Source of the DNA: Candidatus Krumholzibacteriia bacterium
Lineage (GTDB): Bacteria; Krumholzibacteriota; Krumholzibacteriia; LZORAL124-64-63
Direction of reading: 5' to 3'
DNA length: 10,903 nucleotides
Assembly: GCA_030590265.1 (NCBI GenBank)
Contig: JAUUYW010000081.1
Span: 1-10,903 of the forward strand
Shown here: positions 1 through 5,995 of the stretch, one piece after another
Layout: every line of letters begins with the position of its first letter
Position numbering within the stretch: the first letter of the stretch is position 1
Program-made: the position numbers and the translations under genes
The notes under the pieces: generated by a model
Databases searched by the model: none
What the model was told of the DNA's origin: nothing
Seen by the model: only the letters and a program-made list of their open reading frames with translations

Positions 1-66
1 TTCGACTTGCATGCCTAATCCACGCCGCCAGTGTTCGTTCTGAGCCAGGATCAAACTCTCCGTTGT
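1..66 (-). rRNA. rrs: 16S ribosomal RNA, 5' end (partial)
   Basis: Read on the minus strand, positions 59 down to 48 give AGAGTTTGATCC, the conserved start of bacterial 16S (E. coli position 8 onward), followed by GGCTCAG and GGCATGCAAGTCG. The mature 5' end is placed near 66 by counting seven bases upstream of that anchor, so it may be off by a few bases. Only the first ~66 bases are inside the window; the gene continues leftward. The GGCGTGGATTAGGCATGC segment differs from the proteobacterial form and hints at a planctomycete or FCB/PVC-like lineage, but the fragment is too short to place. Confidence 0.97.
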
Positions 67-95
67 TAATATTCAACAACAGGAAATTTCCTGTT
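62..95 (-). other. Two adjoining hairpins at the 16S 5' processing site
   Basis: Two inverted repeats lie directly upstream of mature 16S in the precursor. The first pairs GTTGTT (62-67) with AACAAC (75-80) around a 7-base loop and spans the estimated mature 5' end. The second is a perfect 18-bp palindrome, AACAGGAAATTTCCTGTT (78-95), overlapping the first by three bases. The two stems could alternate or stack. Their position suggests a role in pre-16S folding or RNase processing; that is inference. On the plus strand the palindrome is followed by a T-run, but no plus-strand gene ends here. Confidence 0.55.
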
Positions 96-211
96 TTTTA
101 TCGCTTTAGACATCTCTAAGTTCAATCTGGTTCTGTGATACGAATACCACAACCCCATCATGAATCCCGAGATGAACTCGAAATTGCTTAAAGGCTCTCG
201 CACGCTATTCT

Positions 212-224
212 GTTGTCAAAGAAC
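212..224 (-). promoter_or_regulatory. boxA-like rRNA antitermination element
   Basis: On the minus strand positions 224-212 read GTTCTTTGACAAC, close to the boxA consensus (TGCTCTTTAACA) found in bacterial rRNA leaders, where NusB and S10 (NusE) bind to make transcription resistant to Rho. It lies about 146 bases upstream of mature 16S and about 40 bases downstream of the predicted P2 start, a normal place for it. I found no convincing boxB hairpin. Confidence 0.7.
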
Positions 225-250
225 TGTACCAAGCAGTCGCTGCCGCTGGT

Positions 251-266
251 CCCCTTTAGTCAGGGG
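251..266 (-). other. Stem-loop at the predicted 5' end of the P2 rRNA transcript
   Basis: CCCCT (251-255) pairs with AGGGG (262-266) around a 6-base loop. The predicted P2 start is near 265, so this stem would sit at the extreme 5' end of P2 transcripts. The discriminator between the P2 -10 and this point is C-rich, which fits growth-rate or stringent control of rRNA, though that is only inferred. Confidence 0.4.
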
Positions 267-271
267 CAGGT

Positions 272-300
272 AAATTACTCAAAATTGTCTAATTTGTCAA
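272..300 (-). promoter_or_regulatory. rRNA operon promoter P2 (sigma-70 type)
   Basis: On the minus strand there is a perfect -35 TTGACA (300-295), a 17-base spacer, and a -10 TAATTT (277-272). Predicted start is near 265, about 200 bases upstream of 16S. The bases upstream of the -35 (301-330) are AT-rich and could act as an UP element. It is the nearer of two tandem promoters of identical design. Confidence 0.75.
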
Positions 301-416
301 CGTTTATTTTGACATTATTATCCGAAATTTGAGTTGCCTTCCGTTTTTAACCTGCTGTGCAAGTTGAAGCTGGAAGACGTGGCCACCCTTGTGATCAATG
401 TTTCATTCACTTGGGC

Positions 417-441
417 AACGGAGCGCAAATTAGGCTCCGTT
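417..441. repeat. 8-bp inverted repeat bracketing the P1 -10 element
   Basis: AACGGAGC (417-424) and GCTCCGTT (434-441) form a perfect 8-bp inverted repeat with a 9-base centre (425-433) that contains the whole P1 -10 hexamer (427-432). The predicted P1 start lies in the left arm. No T-run follows on either strand, so it does not look like a terminator. An operator for a dimeric DNA-binding protein is the simplest reading of a repeat centred on a -10, but no regulator is known. Confidence 0.5.
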
Positions 442-455
442 CCTCAAACTGTCAA
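427..455 (-). promoter_or_regulatory. rRNA operon promoter P1 (sigma-70 type)
   Basis: The minus strand has -35 TTGACA (455-450), a 17-base spacer and -10 TAATTT (432-427), the same hexamers and spacing as P2 155 bases downstream. Upstream, 456-489 is strongly AT-rich with A- and T-tracts and a small AATGAAA/TTTCATT dyad (463-477), the composition expected of an UP element binding the RNA polymerase alpha subunit. Predicted start is near 420. Confidence 0.7.
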
Positions 456-633
456 AAAGAAAAATGAAATTTTCATTATTATTTTGAAAGTCCTTCAAAT
501 TGGCCAACAAGAGCACGTTTCGGACCACACCAGGTCTTGCTTTAGCCCTATCTCACCCTCCGGACCCACCTTTTATCAGCTAATCACGCCAACTTCCGGG
601 AATGTTTCATCATGGCCCAGGGTTTGCTTTTCT

Positions 634-661
634 TTTACCTGGGCACTGGAATACATATATT
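634..661 (+). promoter_or_regulatory. Candidate promoter for the PBP gene
   Basis: A -10-like TATATT (656-661, 5 of 6 consensus) is preceded by a 16-base spacer and a weak -35-like TTTACC (634-639, 4 of 6). Start would be near 668, giving a 5' leader of about 77 bases. This is the best sigma-70-like pair I see between the rRNA promoters and the gene, but it rests on consensus matching alone. Confidence 0.35.
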
Positions 662-672
662 GGATGTGCTGC

Positions 673-699
673 AATGGATCACCTATCGGATGATCCATT
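673..699. repeat. Perfect 9-bp inverted repeat in the PBP leader
   Basis: AATGGATCA (673-681) and TGATCCATT (691-699) are perfect inverted arms around a 9-base loop, ending 45 bases before the PBP start codon. If transcription starts near 668, this is a hairpin at the 5' end of the mRNA. It could instead be an operator just downstream of the promoter. There is no T-run, so it is not an intrinsic terminator. A smaller GGCAA/TTGCC stem (702-706 with 715-719) lies between it and the Shine-Dalgarno site. Confidence 0.5.
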
Positions 700-744
700 C
701 CGGCAATGTGTTGTTTGCCAGGAAATCATCGGCCAGGAGGAGCC

Positions 745-2862
745 ATGCGCCGTTTCTTTCAGTTGACAATTCCATTTTGGTTTGTCCGCGCTTTTCTGAT
801 CATTATCCTGTTGGTGGTTCTGGGAACCACCGGCGCCATCATCTATGGTGTGGATCAACTGTCGCAGGATCTGCCCAGCCTGGAATCGCTGCAAAGTATC
901 GAATCACCGGTTAAAACCATCATTTTTGCTGCCAATGGGGATACCTTACGGGAATTTTACACAGAAAACCGCACCCTGGTACCCCTGAGTCGGATCCCCC
1001 TGCGTCTGCAGGATGCTGTTATCTCCGTTGAGGACCGACGTTTTCAAAGTCACTATGGCATTGATCTGCGACGTTTGTTGGGCGTGGTCTACTATAACTT
1101 GGTGCGGGGCGACCGGCATGGAGCCAGCACACTGACCCAGCAACTGGCCCGCAATCTTTTCCTCACCCCCGAAAAACGCGTCACGCGCAAACTCAAGGAA
1201 ATGATCCTGGCAGTGCAGATCGAACAGATCTATACCAAGGATGAGATCCTGGCCATGTATCTGAATGAAATCTACCTGGGCAAAGGGGCATATGGAGTTC
1301 AAGCTGCCTCGCATACTTTCTTTGGCAAGAATGTCTGGGATTTGACCGATGCGGAAGCCACCATGATGGCTGGCATGATTCAGCTCCCCGAACGTTATTC
1401 CCCCTTCAATCACCTGGACAGTGCCTACAAGAGACGGGCAACCGTCCTGGAGACCATGATCTCGGCTGGAACCCTGACCCGGGCCGAAGCGGAGATTATC
1501 GGAGCCACTGAAGTGCATCCCAAAACTGTCAATCCCGAGGATGTTGTCAGCGCCGGTTTTGCCGGCTACTTCGTGGAGGAAGTGCGCAAGATTCTCGAAA
1601 AGGATTACGGTGCCACCCAGCTCTACAAAGAAGGATTGAAGGTTTACACAACCCTGGTGCCCCGCTACCAGGTTTGGATGGAAGAGGCCCTTGAAGGGCA
1701 CCTTGTCACCGAAGAGACTGCCCGTGAATACGAAATGACCAGGGCCATTTACGATTCCCTCGCTTCAGTGAACGAAAAGCCAGAGACCATGGAGTATCTC
1801 CAGGGAGCGGCCCTGTTGCAGGATGTGCGCACGGGGGCCCTGCTGGGCATGGTTGGCGGTCGCTCTTTTGAGGATTACAAATGGAATCTGGCCACACAAA
1901 GTTCACGCCAGCCCGGCTCCATTTTTAAACCCTTCATTTATTTGACGGCCCTTCAACACGGGTACACCTCCTGCTCCATTCTGATGGACACACCCTTTGT
2001 GCTGGACACCGGCGTCAGCCTCTGGCGTCCCAAAAACTTTTCGGGCCGGTTCAGGGGTCCCATGACCCTGCGTTTTGCCTTGACCAGGTCAGTCAATACC
2101 CCGACGGCAAAACTCTATCTGGATTTTGGTTTGGCACCGGTGCTGGAAAATGTTCGAGCCCTGGGTTTCACCACGAAACTGCCCCGAGTGCCCGCCCTCT
2201 TTCTGGGCGCCGGCGAAGTCACCCTCAGGGAAGTGGTGGCTGCCTACAGCACATTTGCCAATCATGGTGTTTACACCAGTCAACACATGATCACCCGGGT
2301 GGAGAGTGCCGACGGGGAAATTCTCTTTGAAGTTCGCATCAAACAGCGCGATGCCCTGGACCCTGCCGAAGCCTACATGATGACCAATCTTCTGCGCACT
2401 ACCATCCTGGAAGGGACAGCCCGTGGAGCTTCCTGGCGGGGCTTCAAGAAAACCGGTGCCGGCAAAACGGGAACCACCAACGAAAGCACCAACGCCTGGT
2501 TCTGCGGCTTCACTCCCAGTTACTGCGCCGGGGTTTGGGTTGGCTTCGACAAAGCCTTGCCCATGGGAAGCGGAGCCACAGGCAGCCGGATGGCTCTGCC
2601 AATCTGGGCCAAATTCATGGGGCAAATCACCGATGAAAGAGGTGATGAGCCGTTTATTCGACCACCGGGCATCATGGAAGAAACCGTCTGCCTGCGCACA
2701 GGCATGCTGGCTACTACTGGTTGTGACAGCACAGCCGCCGAGGTCTTTCTGCCTGATAATTTCCCCCAGAGCTTTTGTGATGTACACGGTGGACAATTGC
2801 ACAATTTCCAAGGCGTGGACAAGGATTTTCAGACTCTTGATGACGAAGATTCCGAATTCTGA
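745..2862 (+). CDS. mrcA: Class A penicillin-binding protein 1A (bifunctional transglycosylase/transpeptidase)
   Basis: A 705-residue inner-membrane enzyme that polymerises lipid II into glycan strands and cross-links the peptides. A membrane anchor spans about residues 10-34. The GT51 transglycosylase domain (~60-230) has catalytic Glu96 in SVEDRRFQSHYGID, then GASTLTQQLARN (126-137) and LNEIYLGKGAYG (173-184). The transpeptidase domain has the SIFK nucleophile motif (Ser392, Lys395), SVN (449-451) and KTG (574-576). All catalytic motifs are intact. It is shorter than E. coli PBP1A (850 residues), with a compact stretch between the two domains, so the OB-fold insert of the E. coli protein is probably missing. 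Cys649, Cys660 and Cys678 cluster near the C-terminus, and the tail is acidic. ATG 745 was chosen because AGGAGG (735-740) precedes it; an in-frame ATG at 706 would add 13 unrelated residues. It is transcribed divergently from the rRNA operon and ends at a shared terminator. The symbol denotes the family; orthology to E. coli mrcA versus other class A PBPs is not proven. Confidence 0.95.
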   Translation: MRRFFQLTIPFWFVRAFLIIILLVVLGTTGAIIYGVDQLSQDLPSLESLQSIESPVKTIIFAANGDTLREFYTENRTLVPLSRIPLRLQDAVISVEDRRFQSHYGIDLRRLLGVVYYNLVRGDRHGASTLTQQLARNLFLTPEKRVTRKLKEMILAVQIEQIYTKDEILAMYLNEIYLGKGAYGVQAASHTFFGKNVWDLTDAEATMMAGMIQLPERYSPFNHLDSAYKRRATVLETMISAGTLTRAEAEIIGATEVHPKTVNPEDVVSAGFAGYFVEEVRKILEKDYGATQLYKEGLKVYTTLVPRYQVWMEEALEGHLVTEETAREYEMTRAIYDSLASVNEKPETMEYLQGAALLQDVRTGALLGMVGGRSFEDYKWNLATQSSRQPGSIFKPFIYLTALQHGYTSCSILMDTPFVLDTGVSLWRPKNFSGRFRGPMTLRFALTRSVNTPTAKLYLDFGLAPVLENVRALGFTTKLPRVPALFLGAGEVTLREVVAAYSTFANHGVYTSQHMITRVESADGEILFEVRIKQRDALDPAEAYMMTNLLRTTILEGTARGASWRGFKKTGAGKTGTTNESTNAWFCGFTPSYCAGVWVGFDKALPMGSGATGSRMALPIWAKFMGQITDERGDEPFIRPPGIMEETVCLRTGMLATTGCDSTAAEVFLPDNFPQSFCDVHGGQLHNFQGVDKDFQTLDDEDSEF

Positions 2863-2881
2863 CCAACATGGACAGTTATGC

Positions 2882-2912
2882 AAAAAGAAGGCCCCAAAGG
2901 GACCTTCTTTTT
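2882..2912. terminator. Bidirectional intrinsic terminator between PBP and deoA
   Basis: AAAAAGAAGG (2882-2891) pairs with CCTTCTTTTT (2903-2912); after one C/A mismatch, CCC (2893-2895) pairs with GGG (2899-2901) around an AAA loop. The stem is flanked by A5 on one side and T5 on the other, so it works in both directions. It lies 20 bases after the PBP stop and 20 bases after the deoA stop of the convergent operon. Confidence 0.9.
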
Positions 2913-2931
2913 ATTGGAAACCAGCTTGCTG

Positions 2932-4248
2932 TTATTCCATCCGATCCAGGATAATAGAGTTGGCTGCAACTTCGATATCACTGAATTCCAGGGCGGAAAA
3001 AATCCGTTCTGAAGCAACCTGAGCCGCAGCAGTGTCAGCGCAGAATATCCTGGCCAGGACTTGCCCCTTCGAAATCTTGTCACCGACCTGGGGCAGAAAA
3101 TCGATGCCACAAGTCAGGTCCAGGGGATCGTCCACTTTGCGGCGGGCACCACCCATGTCGGCCAGGGCCAAGCCCACATCTCGACTGTTCACACCAGCCA
3201 GCCAACCAGCGCCAGAAGCCTTCAACTCCAGAGCCAAAGCTGCAGTCTCCAGTCCGAAATCGGGTGAGTCAATATCCAGTCGACCACCCTGGGTCTCAAC
3301 CCAAAGCACCATCCGTTCAAAAGCGCGACCACTGTCCCATGCCTCGCGAACCAGCGACAAGCTGGTAGCCCGGTCAGGGCATATGCCAGCGACCCGAACC
3401 ATCTCTGCAACCAGATCTTCAGTCAAGACCACCAGGTCCTGGGGAGCCGTTTGCCGATGTCCCGGTCGCAGAGCAGCGAAGGCTTCGATGGTCTCATTGG
3501 CATGGCCAATGGCCTTTCCGAGAGGCTGGTCCATGTCCGAAAAAACAACACTCATTTTGCGCCCATAGTGCTGACCTGTTTCCACAAGGGCGCTGGCCAG
3601 CTGCCGGGCCTGTTCCAGATTGGTCATGAATGCACCGGAGCCTGTTTTCAAATCAATAACAATAGTCTGTGGGCCGGCTGCCAATTTCTTGGACATGATG
3701 GAAGCTGTGATCAAGGGCACGCAATCGACTGTTGCACTGACATCCCGCAAGGAGTAGATACGACCATCGGCCGGGGCGATGCTGCCACTTTGCCCGATGA
3801 TGGCGCAGCCCACCTTTTCAGTGATGGCCAAAAATTCATCATTGTCCATGTGGATACGGTAACCGGGAATAGCTTCCAGCTTGTCCAGAGTCCCGCCTGT
3901 GTGACCGAGGCCCCTTCCTGAGAGCATGGGAACCTTGAGGCCACACTCGGCAGCCAAGGGAGCCAACAACAAACTCACTTTGTCTCCCACGCCCCCGGTG
4001 CTGTGTTTGTCAGCACTGGGCCCGGACAATTTGCTGGTATCAAGTTGCTCCCCCGATTCCAGCATGGCTCCGGTCAGAGCCGCAGTTTCAGCGGTGCTCA
4101 TGCCATTGAACCAAACAGTCATCAGGAAAGCGGACATCTGGTAGACAGGAAAATCTTCGGCGGTGAATCCATCCACCACAAAACGAACTTGTTCAGGTGT
4201 GAGCTCCTTGCCTTTTTTTTTGGCCTCGATAATTTCCAGAATATTCAT
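2932..4248 (-). CDS. deoA: Thymidine phosphorylase / pyrimidine-nucleoside phosphorylase
   Basis: A 438-residue cytoplasmic enzyme that splits thymidine, deoxyuridine or uridine with phosphate into the base and (deoxy)ribose-1-phosphate. The family signature KHSTGGVGDKVS starts at Lys81, followed by SGRGLGHTGGTLDKLE (110-125) and SIMSKKLAAG (183-192). Residues aligned to the E. coli phosphate site (Lys81, Ser83, Ser92, Ser110, Thr120) and to its base site (Arg168, Ser183, Lys187) are all present, at a constant offset of three. Met108 aligns with Met111 of E. coli thymidine phosphorylase rather than with the lysine at this place in Bacillus-type Pdp, which leans toward thymidine phosphorylase; substrate range cannot be settled from sequence. 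Length matches the family. It is last in deoB-cdd-deoA: its ATG shares one base with the cdd stop (TGATG), with AAGGA a few bases upstream, so it is probably translationally coupled to cdd. The shared bidirectional terminator follows. Confidence 0.95.
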   Translation of the reverse strand: MNILEIIEAKKKGKELTPEQVRFVVDGFTAEDFPVYQMSAFLMTVWFNGMSTAETAALTGAMLESGEQLDTSKLSGPSADKHSTGGVGDKVSLLLAPLAAECGLKVPMLSGRGLGHTGGTLDKLEAIPGYRIHMDNDEFLAITEKVGCAIIGQSGSIAPADGRIYSLRDVSATVDCVPLITASIMSKKLAAGPQTIVIDLKTGSGAFMTNLEQARQLASALVETGQHYGRKMSVVFSDMDQPLGKAIGHANETIEAFAALRPGHRQTAPQDLVVLTEDLVAEMVRVAGICPDRATSLSLVREAWDSGRAFERMVLWVETQGGRLDIDSPDFGLETAALALELKASGAGWLAGVNSRDVGLALADMGGARRKVDDPLDLTCGIDFLPQVGDKISKGQVLARIFCADTAAAQVASERIFSALEFSDIEVAANSIILDRME

Positions 4249-4706
4249 CAGGATCCTTCCTTCGGGGATTTCCGAAAGTCTGTGAATGCATCGGGGACCA
4301 ATTGGCGCACGGTGGTTTGGCGAATCGGTCCCTGAGCCCCATCTTCACCGGCAATAAGAACCACCATATCCAGGCCGAACTCCACCAACACCTGCCGACA
4401 AGCCCCACAGGGTGCTGTGGGCTGCACACCATCGGCACAAACTGCGATGGCTTGAAAATCAGTCACGCCTGCAGTTACTGCGGAAAAGATGGCAGTGCGT
4501 TCGGCACAGTTGGAAAGACCAAAACTGGCATTCTCCACGTTGGTCCCCACAAAGACCTGACCGTCGGTGGCCAACAAAGCGGCGCCCACCCGAAAATTGG
4601 AATAAGGTGAATGACTGTTGAGACGAGCTTGGCAGGCACTGTTCACCAACGCACTGAATTCTGCAGACAAATCTTCAGACTTTTTTTCAGACACTTGATC
4701 GCTCAA
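4248..4706 (-). CDS. cdd: Cytidine deaminase (small, zinc-dependent)
   Basis: A 152-residue cytoplasmic enzyme that deaminates cytidine and deoxycytidine to uridine and deoxyuridine, feeding the phosphorylase encoded next to it. The zinc site is complete: Cys67 and catalytic Glu69 in NCAERTA, and Cys100 and Cys103 in PCGACRQVL. Size and single domain match the homotetrameric type (B. subtilis Cdd, 136 residues) rather than the two-domain dimeric E. coli type; the extra length is mostly a polar N-terminal extension of about 14 residues. The start is a TTG (4706-4704), supported by GGAGG seven bases upstream. It overlaps the deoB stop as TTGA, so the two are likely coupled. A GTG four codons downstream is possible but lacks a well-spaced ribosome site. 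The stop shares one base with the deoA ATG. Confidence 0.95.
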   Translation of the reverse strand: MSDQVSEKKSEDLSAEFSALVNSACQARLNSHSPYSNFRVGAALLATDGQVFVGTNVENASFGLSNCAERTAIFSAVTAGVTDFQAIAVCADGVQPTAPCGACRQVLVEFGLDMVVLIAGEDGAQGPIRQTTVRQLVPDAFTDFRKSPKEGS

Positions 4707-5893
4707 ACCTCATCCTCCGTTTTCAGGGAAGAAAGAAATCCAGTTCCCTTGCGCAAGGCGGGAACTCCGAAAAATTCGGCATAGGTGGCAGCCACATCCA
4801 TGAACCCTTCCCGGACACCCAGATCCACACCCTTTTCAGCTCCGGCCAGGTAGGCCAAAATGGGAACCTGCTCCCGGCTGTGGTCGGTGCTGGGAGTCGT
4901 GGGATCATTTCCGTGATCCGCCGTCATCAACAACAAATCGCCTGCTGCCATTTTCGGCAGAAATTTGCCCAGCCAGACATCAAAGATTTCCAGACCTTGT
5001 TTCATGCCTGCAGGGTCATTGCGATGGCCCCAGAGCATATCGAAATCCACCAGGTTGAGCAGGATCAAGGTTTGCCCGCTCCCAACAGCGGCGTACTGCT
5101 TGTCCAACTCTGCCATGCCTTCTGCGTTGTTGCGCGAGACATGGCTCTCGTCAATACCCGTGCCGGCAAACAGGTCGTAAATCTTGCCGATGGACAAAAC
5201 CCGCACCTCATGTTGCTGCAAGGCAGTCAGAACCAAAGAATCTTCTGGTGGTTCCACCGAATAGTCGTGCCGGTATTCCGTGCGTGTGAACTGGCCCGAT
5301 GCCCCGGTAAAAGGACGGGCAATGACCCTGCTGACCTTGTGTTCTCCATCCAGCATTTCCCTGGCAATCTCACAAACCCGGTATAACTCTTCCAGGTTGC
5401 AAACCTGATCGTGGGCGGCGATCTGAAAAACACTGTCGGCTGATGTATAAACGATGAGCTTGCCGCTGGCGAGATGTTCATCCCCCAGCTCCTCGATGAT
5501 GGCAGTGCCACTGGCCGCCTTGTTGCCCAACACACCATACCCGGTCAGGCGTGTGAACTCCTCCAGAACCTGGGCAGGGAAACCGTCAGGATAGGTTGGG
5601 AAAGCCGTTTCGGTGACCAGTCCCATCAATTCCCAATGGCCGGTGGTGCTGTCCTTGCCGGCAGAGACTTCCTGGAGCCGTCCGTGACCAGCGCGGGGAT
5701 GGTCCATCGCCGGGGCGCCCGGGAGTTCCTGAATGTTGCCCAGGCCGAGACTCTGCAGGTTGGGAATGCTCAGGCCACCAACTGTATGCGCCATGTTGGC
5801 CAAGGTATTGCTACCTGCATCGCCGTAGATAGCCGCATCAGGTGCATGGCCGACACCAAGGCCGTCCAGAACTATTAAAATGGCACACGCCAT
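4703..5893 (-). CDS. deoB: Phosphopentomutase
   Basis: A 396-residue manganese-dependent enzyme of the alkaline phosphatase superfamily. It converts ribose-1-phosphate to ribose-5-phosphate and deoxyribose-1-phosphate to deoxyribose-5-phosphate, joining nucleoside phosphorolysis to the pentose phosphate route. Metal ligands known from the B. cereus enzyme map with a steady shift: Asp10 in LDGLGVG, Asp285 and His290 in DFDMLWGH, Asp326 and His327 in TADHGN, and His338 in DHSREQ. The phosphorylated threonine is Thr84 in GKDSTTGHWE. Length is normal. ATG 5893 was chosen because AGGAG lies six bases before it and the family begins right at this point (MACAILIVLDGLG); in-frame ATGs at 5908 and 5950 would add unsupported residues. 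It is first in the operon, behind a divergent promoter shared with rarA. No deoC or purine nucleoside phosphorylase gene is in the window, so the fate of deoxyribose-5-phosphate is not shown here. Confidence 0.96.
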   Translation of the reverse strand: MACAILIVLDGLGVGHAPDAAIYGDAGSNTLANMAHTVGGLSIPNLQSLGLGNIQELPGAPAMDHPRAGHGRLQEVSAGKDSTTGHWELMGLVTETAFPTYPDGFPAQVLEEFTRLTGYGVLGNKAASGTAIIEELGDEHLASGKLIVYTSADSVFQIAAHDQVCNLEELYRVCEIAREMLDGEHKVSRVIARPFTGASGQFTRTEYRHDYSVEPPEDSLVLTALQQHEVRVLSIGKIYDLFAGTGIDESHVSRNNAEGMAELDKQYAAVGSGQTLILLNLVDFDMLWGHRNDPAGMKQGLEIFDVWLGKFLPKMAAGDLLLMTADHGNDPTTPSTDHSREQVPILAYLAGAEKGVDLGVREGFMDVAATYAEFFGVPALRKGTGFLSSLKTEDEV

Positions 5894-5911
5894 GGATTGC
5901 TCCTTCATCCT

Positions 5912-5941
5912 TTGGACAAAATTCAAATGTTTGATTATAAG
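5912..5941 (+). promoter_or_regulatory. Candidate promoter for rarA-pfk
   Basis: TTGGAC (5912-5917) and TATAAG (5936-5941, 5 of 6 consensus) are separated by 18 bases. Start would be near 5948, leaving a leader of about 48 bases before the rarA ATG. Its -10 overlaps the -10 of the divergent deoB promoter base for base, so the two could not be occupied at the same time. Confidence 0.4.
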
Positions 5942-5960
5942 TTCAGGCAAGGATCGACAA
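5934..5960 (-). promoter_or_regulatory. Candidate promoter for deoB-cdd-deoA
   Basis: On the minus strand there is a perfect -10 TATAAT (5939-5934). The best -35 is TTGTCG (5960-5955), with a short 15-base spacer. Start would be near 5927, giving a leader of about 34 bases that includes the deoB Shine-Dalgarno site. The weak -35 and short spacing suggest an activator may help, but no regulator gene is nearby. Confidence 0.5.
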
Positions 5961-5975
5961 AGTGCAAGCTTGCCT
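5945..5975. repeat. Inverted repeat in the deoB/rarA divergent region
   Basis: AGGCAAG (5945-5951) and CTTGCCT (5969-5975) form perfect 7-bp arms 17 bases apart. The right arm overlaps a separate 10-bp palindrome, GCAAGCTTGC (5964-5973). The repeat covers the deoB -35 region and the start of the rarA leader, where an operator would be expected, but it could equally be an RNA hairpin in the rarA leader. No known nucleoside repressor site is recognisable. Confidence 0.4.
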
Positions 5976-5995
5976 CAGGGTTAGAACCAGCTAGA

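Noticed and set aside
78..99. Palindrome plus T-run as a plus-strand intrinsic terminator
   Set aside because: No plus-strand gene ends here; the position fits an rRNA leader hairpin better. The antisense-stop idea is kept only as a possibility.
334..693. Open frame of 119 codons on the plus strand between the rRNA promoters and the PBP gene
   Set aside because: It runs antisense across the P1 promoter, has no ribosome site and no family motif.
706..744. Upstream ATG extending the PBP by 13 residues
   Set aside because: ATG 745 has AGGAGG directly upstream, and the usual cytoplasmic lead into the membrane anchor begins there.
946..1701. 251-codon open frame on the minus strand inside the PBP gene
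   Set aside because: Antisense shadow of a gene with all catalytic motifs; no recognisable domain or ribosome site.
2089..2883. 264-codon open frame on the minus strand inside the PBP gene
   Set aside because: Antisense shadow; it starts within the terminator area and has no domain signal.
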